From NCBI RefSeq assembly GCF_014145635.1, contig NZ_JACHTC010000006.1:62001-126000 (forward strand): a DNA stretch of 64,000 nt, given 5' to 3'. The notes beneath the pieces were generated by a model that was not told the DNA's origin, ran no database searches, and worked only from the letters and a program-made list of their open reading frames with translations. The DNA comes from Myroides sp. WP-1 (lineage in GTDB: Bacteria; Bacteroidota; Bacteroidia; Flavobacteriales; Flavobacteriaceae). The position numbers were made by a program, and so were the translations under genes. Below, piece by piece: positions 59,510 through 64,000 of the stretch (position 1 is its first letter; every line of letters starts with the position of its first letter).

Positions 59510-60049
59510 ATGATATTCGATATATTGGCCCTATTGGCTTTAATTTTTGGTGTGTTTAAGGGGGTGAAAAACGGTTTTTTTGTATCTGTAGTTGCCTTCT
59601 TATCCCTGTTGATTGGCACAATGGGAGCTTTAAAGTTTTCTAATGTAGTTAAAGATTTTTTACAACATAAATGGGGGTGGGAATCTAGTTTCTTGCCCGT
59701 TTTGTCTTTTGTAATTGCTTTTGTATTAGCTATTCTAGCTGTGCGATTAGCTGCTCAACTTACAACGAAAATTTTTGAAGCGGCTTTTCTCGGTTTTTTT
59801 AATCGAATATTAGGCGCTCTTTTTCAAATATTAGTGGTTGTTTTGGTAATGAGCTTGCTCTATTCCCTATTGGATCAGGTGAATAACCGATTGATTGTCG
59901 TTAGCCCTGAAACCTTAGCTAGTGCGAAGAGTTACCAAGTTTACTTGTTCGTATCAGAACATATTTTTCCAAGTTTGTTTGATATGGTAAAGTATCTATT
60001 TGAAAAAAGCGTAGATGTTTTGCAAACACCTACGCCAGAATCTATTTAA
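59510..60049 (+). CDS. CvpA family membrane protein
   Basis: A 179-aa inner-membrane protein with four hydrophobic segments (about 1-16, 24-42, 62-82, 100-123) and a soluble C-terminal part. DILALLALIFGVFKGVKNGF at the start (with the conserved GxxKG) is typical of the CvpA/colicin V production family. Despite the name, members are housekeeping envelope proteins without a defined biochemical role. Its stop codon overlaps that of the converging batE (TTAA at 60046-60049). Confidence 0.88.
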   Translation: MIFDILALLALIFGVFKGVKNGFFVSVVAFLSLLIGTMGALKFSNVVKDFLQHKWGWESSFLPVLSFVIAFVLAILAVRLAAQLTTKIFEAAFLGFFNRILGALFQILVVVLVMSLLYSLLDQVNNRLIVVSPETLASAKSYQVYLFVSEHIFPSLFDMVKYLFEKSVDVLQTPTPESI

Positions 60050-60807
60050 ATTTCGCGAATAACATCTTTGTTAATCCAACCTGTTTCCTGGTTTTCTAAT
60101 CGAATCTGAATCCATAAACCTTTTCGATCAAGAATAAAAACTTTGGTGCCTTTGTGTAATTCTTTAATCGTTGTTGAGGTTGTTTTTGCTTCTTCTTTGA
60201 GATCTGTTTTTGCTGCAAATACAATACCTGTGTCTAGTGTTTCAGTATAGCTGTCTTCAAATACTGCTGCATAAATACTCCCTGCACCAACGACCACACT
60301 TAGCAACATTGCGACGAATAAAATTCGCTTTACAGCACTGCGATGGGTAAGGTAATAGGCAATAAAGAATGCAAGTAGTGCTAAACTAGAAAAAGTGGCT
60401 AGAATAGCCCAACCATCCACAGATAGCTTACCCAATGTTTGATGGGCAATAGCGGCCTTGTCATATTCTTGAATGATGGTGATGTCATCTTCTAAGTGTT
60501 CCTTAGTAAAATTGAGATTGGTTTTTGCTTCTTGCATATTTGGATCTAATTGCAAGGCTTTTTCATAGTAGTAAACCGCTTCAACATAGTCACCCGTTTT
60601 GTAATAGGCATTGGCTAAATTAAAATACAGCTCAGGTGAGTTGTCGTAAAATTGAGCCAGTGCTAGATAACCTTCGATAGCTTCTTTAAAGTGTTCCTTT
60701 TGAAAAGTTTCATTTACTTTGTCAAAAGTCTTTTGCCAATCCGTTGTTTGCGCATAAGTACCTATGCCAAACAAAGCAAATACAAGATAAAAAGTTAACT
60801 TTTTCAT
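60046..60807 (-). CDS. batE: BatE-type TPR and SH3 protein
   Basis: A 253-aa envelope protein. Signal peptide (MKKLTFYLVFALFGIGTYAQ), then tetratricopeptide repeats (about 28-105: YLALAQFYDNSPELYFNLANAYYKTGDYVEAVYYYEKALQ is split over two repeats). Two transmembrane helices follow (about 132-152 and 160-180), and a bacterial SH3-like domain ends the protein (about 205-253, GTKVFILDRKGLWIQI). This arrangement is that of BatE at the end of the Bacteroides aerotolerance operon. It overlaps batD by one base. The role in aerotolerance is a family-level statement. Confidence 0.87.
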   Translation of the reverse strand: MKKLTFYLVFALFGIGTYAQTTDWQKTFDKVNETFQKEHFKEAIEGYLALAQFYDNSPELYFNLANAYYKTGDYVEAVYYYEKALQLDPNMQEAKTNLNFTKEHLEDDITIIQEYDKAAIAHQTLGKLSVDGWAILATFSSLALLAFFIAYYLTHRSAVKRILFVAMLLSVVVGAGSIYAAVFEDSYTETLDTGIVFAAKTDLKEEAKTTSTTIKELHKGTKVFILDRKGLWIQIRLENQETGWINKDVIREI

Positions 60808-62570
60808 TAGGCTTTAAATTGTTTTTCCAATTGATCAATAACATCAATCGCCGTTTCGTAATCTTTTGCTATATTAACTTGTTCCGTTGGGGTATAACGC
60901 GCCCATTCACAAGCATTTTTAAGACTCATAAATGATTGAATTGCTTCTGGTGTAATGGCTTTTTCCTGTAAGATCTCGGTGATATTATCATTGCTCATTT
61001 CACTAGTTTCCATTTGCAATTTTGCCTTTAAAAAGTTGTGTAGACAACGTTCTAAAGCCTCATAAAATAGAGCCTTGTCATTCATTTGCTTTTTCGCTTC
61101 GCTCAAGTATTTTTTCGCCAATCGATTATTTCTTCTCAATCGATTTCCTTCCACATCATTGGCTCTAGCTGCTTTAGCTCGGCTAATTAACACGAATAAA
61201 GGCATGGCTAAAATAGGTGCAAATAACAAGAAATAGAATAAAGAAGTTTTCCAATATGAAGACTTTTGATGCTCAACAAAGGTCAATTTTGCTTTGTTTT
61301 TTTGGAAAAAATCTTGGTCATCAGGACTATCTACTCCCGCTACTTCTTTGTTTGTTGGTAGTGTTGGACCGTCTAAAACGTTGATTTTAATCGTATCTGT
61401 TTTGATGGTTTTGTATTGCTTTGACGCTAAATCAAAATAGGAAAACTCCATTGGATCAATGTTGTATTCTCCTTTATATTGTGGAATAATAGTGTATTTA
61501 TTTGTGCGATTTCCCTGTAATCCTGAGGCTGTTGGGGTTAACTTTTCTGAATATTGTGGGTCGTATACTTCTAAGGCAGAATGAGCAACAGGTGTAGGAA
61601 GGGTAACTAAATTTAGATTTCCTTTACCCGAAACACTTACCGTTAAATTGAGCGATTCACCTGCTTTGAGTTCTTGTTTTGAAGGGGTTACTTTAAAGGC
61701 AAATTCCCCTACACCACCAGAAAAATCGGCAGGTCTATCTTTTTGAGGTAAGTCTTGTGCATCAATCGTAATGGATTGAGAGCTATACTCTTTTTCAACT
61801 AAACCGTATTCAGGAAACCCAAAGAAATCTCTACGGCCTGTGGGAACTTCTACCTGTACAGTTAAAGATAGAGGTTTGATGATTTGTTTACCCACTTCTT
61901 GAGCCATAATGATATCTTGTTTCAATACCACATAATTGTAAAGCTCCCCTTTGTATTTGCCTTGCTTTAATTCAGGGCGTTGCGGCATTTCAATGTTGTA
62001 AGTCCAAAATTTGTCATATGTCGGAATCTCATTGCCGCGATATCCTCCAACATTGGCATTAAAATATAATTTATATACAATGCTAATAGGCTCGTTGATA
62101 AAAGGTTTGGTTTTAGATACTTCTGCAACTAAGTGTACCTTATCTAAGGATCCCTGCTGCATTTGATTCATGCGTTGACGAGGATCTTGGCGTTCTACCG
62201 CATCTGTAACCGTTATGGTAATAGGATTGGTAGTAAGGGTTTCACCTTCAATTTGGATACTTGCCTTTCCAATAGTAAATTTTCCTTTTCGTTTGGGTTG
62301 CAAAAGAAAGGAATATGACTTTTTAAACGATTTTCTACCGTTAATCCAAGAATAACTAACTGAACTACTAGGCCCCCCTACAACAGTAAACGCCTCAAAT
62401 GAAGGAGGTGAAAAATTATCACCATCACTATTCATCGTAAATTCAATTTGAATAACGTCGTTTAAAGGTACTTGTTCTTTGTTCACACTCGCTTCAAAGC
62501 TCACTTGAGCGAGTAGCGGCTGTGTGAAGAGAATACAAAAAAATACAATATGTAAGTATAATGATCTCAT
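60807..62570 (-). CDS. batD: BatD (BatD/oxygen-tolerance family protein)
   Basis: A 587-aa protein with a signal peptide (LYLHIVFFCILFTQPLLAQ). A large periplasmic beta-rich part (about 20-430) has repeated Ig-like modules, beginning with VSFEASVNKEQVPLNDVIQIEF. A single transmembrane helix (about 440-460, SLFYFLLFAPILAMPLFVLI) and a helical cytoplasmic tail follow. This matches BatD of the Bacteroides aerotolerance (bat) cluster, thought to organise the BatA/BatB VWA proteins in the inner membrane. It follows batC by 8 bp. Confidence 0.92.
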   Translation of the reverse strand: MRSLYLHIVFFCILFTQPLLAQVSFEASVNKEQVPLNDVIQIEFTMNSDGDNFSPPSFEAFTVVGGPSSSVSYSWINGRKSFKKSYSFLLQPKRKGKFTIGKASIQIEGETLTTNPITITVTDAVERQDPRQRMNQMQQGSLDKVHLVAEVSKTKPFINEPISIVYKLYFNANVGGYRGNEIPTYDKFWTYNIEMPQRPELKQGKYKGELYNYVVLKQDIIMAQEVGKQIIKPLSLTVQVEVPTGRRDFFGFPEYGLVEKEYSSQSITIDAQDLPQKDRPADFSGGVGEFAFKVTPSKQELKAGESLNLTVSVSGKGNLNLVTLPTPVAHSALEVYDPQYSEKLTPTASGLQGNRTNKYTIIPQYKGEYNIDPMEFSYFDLASKQYKTIKTDTIKINVLDGPTLPTNKEVAGVDSPDDQDFFQKNKAKLTFVEHQKSSYWKTSLFYFLLFAPILAMPLFVLISRAKAARANDVEGNRLRRNNRLAKKYLSEAKKQMNDKALFYEALERCLHNFLKAKLQMETSEMSNDNITEILQEKAITPEAIQSFMSLKNACEWARYTPTEQVNIAKDYETAIDVIDQLEKQFKA

Positions 62571-62578
62571 AGTTTAGC

Positions 62579-63421
62579 TTACCAATCTTTTTTACGTTGT
62601 GTAGAAGCGCCTTGTGCTTCTCCTTTTTTGTCTCCTTTTTTATTCTTGTCAATTAAACGTTGTTGAACTGCTTGCTCATCGCGGTTAACAGCATCTAATA
62701 TACGTTGCATTTGTTCTTTATTCTGTTGCTGTTGTGGACTAGGTTGTTGTTTCTGATCGGAGTTTTGATCTTGTTTATCTTCTTGGTTGTCTCCTTGATC
62801 TTTTTTGTTGTCTCCTTTGTCGTCTTTGTTTTGATCTTGGTTTTGATCCTTATTCTGATCTTTGTTATCCTGATTCTGGTCTTTATTTTGATCCTGATTA
62901 TCTTGATTTTGATCCTTGTTGTCCTGGTTCTGATCCTTGTTATCTTTATTCTGATCTTGGTTTTGATCCTGATTTTGATCGTTTTGTGGATTTTCCTCGT
63001 TTAGTTTTTTTGCGACAGCATAATTATAACGAGTTTCGTCATCTTTTGGATTATTTCTCAGCGCATTTTTATAAGCTTCTTCTGCTGCTTTATAGTTTTT
63101 TTCAGCCATATAAGCATTTCCTAAATTGTGGAATGCGCGGTGTTTTGCTTCTTTTGTTGTGGCTTCTTTCGTTGCTCTTGTGTAAGCCGAAATAGCTTCT
63201 TTACTTTGTTTTTGACGAAGTAAGCTATTGCCCAAGTTATAAGTTGCTGTTTCTTTTTTTTCGCTTTTAGAAGAAGCAACACGATAGGCTGCTTCAGATT
63301 GATTAAATTGCTTGTGTTCATAGGTTTCATTTCCTATAGTCAAAGCACGACCTGCTGATTGAGCAAAGCACGTCAATGAAGCAAAGAAAAGCAATAGAAA
63401 GGAGAAATATATATTTTTCAT
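62579..63421 (-). CDS. batC: BatC-type TPR protein with Asp/Asn/Gln/Lys-rich tail
   Basis: 280 aa from the ATG at 63421. Signal peptide (MKNIYFSFLLLFFASLTCFAQ), three tetratricopeptide repeats (about 30-140; AFHNLGNAYMAEKNYKAAEE and neighbours), then a long stretch of DQNQDQNKD-type repeats, strongly acidic and polar. An upstream ATG at 63454 would overlap batB by 14 bp and add 11 residues before a perfect signal peptide, so the later start is preferred but not certain. BatC is the TPR partner of the aerotolerance complex. Confidence 0.88.
   Translation of the reverse strand: MKNIYFSFLLLFFASLTCFAQSAGRALTIGNETYEHKQFNQSEAAYRVASSKSEKKETATYNLGNSLLRQKQSKEAISAYTRATKEATTKEAKHRAFHNLGNAYMAEKNYKAAEEAYKNALRNNPKDDETRYNYAVAKKLNEENPQNDQNQDQNQDQNKDNKDQNQDNKDQNQDNQDQNKDQNQDNKDQNKDQNQDQNKDDKGDNKKDQGDNQEDKQDQNSDQKQQPSPQQQQNKEQMQRILDAVNRDEQAVQQRLIDKNKKGDKKGEAQGASTQRKKDW
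62770..62995 (-). repeat. Low-complexity repeat encoding the DQNQDQNKD tail of batC
   Basis: Irregular units of 6-9 bases encoding Asp-Gln/Asn-Lys-Asn combinations. Many neighbouring units are nearly identical (variations of GATCAAAACCAGGAT on the minus strand), so this stretch is prone to slippage. Confidence 0.85.
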
Positions 63422-63440
63422 TTTTTTACAAGTATAAGCA

Positions 63441-64000
63441 TTATTCTTTTTCATTGAAGAGGTTCAACTTCTTCATCCAACTCGTTTTGCGTTCAAGAAT
63501 AAACAAATCAATGAGAATAAACAAAAAGGCAAGGCCTAAAAACCATTGAAACTGTGACTGAAATTCAGCGATTTGTTGAGATTCAAAATCTGTTTTCTCA
63601 ATTTTATTCAGCTCATTGGTAATTAAATCGACGATTTCTTGTGTATTTGATCCATAGAAATATTTTCCGCCTGTGGCATCAGCAATGTGTTTGAGTGTCG
63701 TCGGATCCAACTTGGTTGTTACAATTTCATTGTCCCAATCTCTTTTGTATTCTATTCCTTTGGCAGTGCGGATGGGGATAGGTCCTCCTTTTTCTGTTCC
63801 GACTCCGATCGTAATAATCTTAATCTTTTTATCTTTTGCTATTTGAATTGCTGCATCGATATTTTCTCCGTGATCTTCACCATCTGAGATTAGAATCATC
63901 ACTTTGCTTGTTCTTGGGTTGTCAAAGTAATTACTCGCCACGTAAATAGCATCTTCTAACGCTGTTCCTTGAGAAGAAACCATATCAGTATTCATCGATT
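63441..64000 (-). CDS. batB: BatB, VWA-domain protein (5' end beyond the window)
   Basis: Only the C-terminal 186 codons are present; the frame stays open through 64000, so the start is outside. The visible part is the rear of a von Willebrand factor A domain. SDMVSSQGTA-like residues (NTDMVSSQGTALEDAI) and ILISDGEDHGEN supply the second and third MIDAS segments (Thr and Asp). One transmembrane helix (FLGLAFLFILIDLFILE) and a basic tail end it. In family members the VWA domain is between two membrane helices. It heads batC, batD and batE in the aerotolerance operon. Confidence 0.92.
   Translation of the reverse strand, partial: SMNTDMVSSQGTALEDAIYVASNYFDNPRTSKVMILISDGEDHGENIDAAIQIAKDKKIKIITIGVGTEKGGPIPIRTAKGIEYKRDWDNEIVTTKLDPTTLKHIADATGGKYFYGSNTQEIVDLITNELNKIEKTDFESQQIAEFQSQFQWFLGLAFLFILIDLFILERKTSWMKKLNLFNEKE

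Noticed and set aside
59510-60049. Colicin V or bacteriocin production for the CvpA-family gene
   Set aside because: CvpA proteins are widespread housekeeping membrane proteins; no bacteriocin precursor or immunity gene adjoins.
62705-63004. A 99-codon plus-strand frame opposite batC rich in Leu, Ile, Val
   Set aside because: It is the mirror of the Asp/Asn/Gln/Lys repeat of batC; antisense of such codons always gives hydrophobic residues. No start context or family features.

Overview
The window comes from an AT-rich chromosome of the Bacteroidota, most likely family Flavobacteriaceae. A Myroides- or Flavobacterium-like genome is my guess from gene content, not a tested assignment. The evidence is -7 promoter boxes of the form TAnnTTTG, near absence of Shine-Dalgarno sequences, Bat (aerotolerance) genes, a DUF5686 outer-membrane protein, lipoproteins ending their signals in SCSSDD-type sequences, and an N-succinyl/acetyl-ornithine type carbamoyltransferase. 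I see no rRNA, CRISPR array, insertion sequence, integrase or prophage.

Layout. 1-1290: long AT-rich non-coding stretch with a cluster of TTATCAACA-like boxes on both strands, a candidate chromosome origin. 1291-8581: gltX, two lipoproteins, a stomatin-like protein, a three-gene membrane/envelope-stress type operon on the minus strand, glnS and folB. 8582-9404: tRNA-Cys and tRNA-Pro; the 3' end of tRNA-Pro plus its terminator is duplicated 176 bp downstream. 9405-22865: housekeeping genes (LysE-type exporter, head-GIN protein, RNase R, acyl-CoA synthetase, RpiB, Tex, TatA, M23-like protein, GH3-like protein, a 558-aa protein with a nucleoside-phosphorylase-like tail). Between tex and tatA lies a sigma-54-type promoter with no ORF behind it.

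22991-34530: surface polysaccharide cluster: Wzz-like protein, RmlC, a short RmlD, Wzx flippase, three glycosyltransferases, two Wzy/WaaL-type proteins, a UDP-glucuronate decarboxylase-like SDR and the initiating polyprenyl-phosphate sugar transferase. 34628-40274: purD, small membrane proteins, upp, a DUF4254 protein with a GT9 glycosyltransferase, and apt.

41699-50217: a complete arginine operon: GNAT acyltransferase, argG, argC, argD, argF', argB, argE-like deacylase, argH. It is preceded by an unannotated 35-codon leader peptide ending in three CGG arginine codons; its stop codon lies inside a terminator-like hairpin. This looks like ribosome-mediated attenuation and is the most interesting regulatory system in the window.

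50218-64000: a lipoprotein, a PaaE-type flavin/2Fe-2S reductase, a PadR regulator followed by four tandem paralogous membrane proteins, a DUF5686 outer-membrane protein, pheS, a small conserved protein, CvpA, and the minus-strand batB-batC-batD-batE operon, whose batB start lies beyond the right edge.

Several genes (rpiB, the SDR at 32198, pheS, the 118-aa protein at 59057) have longest open frames that begin at the TTG ending their own TAnnTTTG promoter box; I moved these starts to the downstream ATG.
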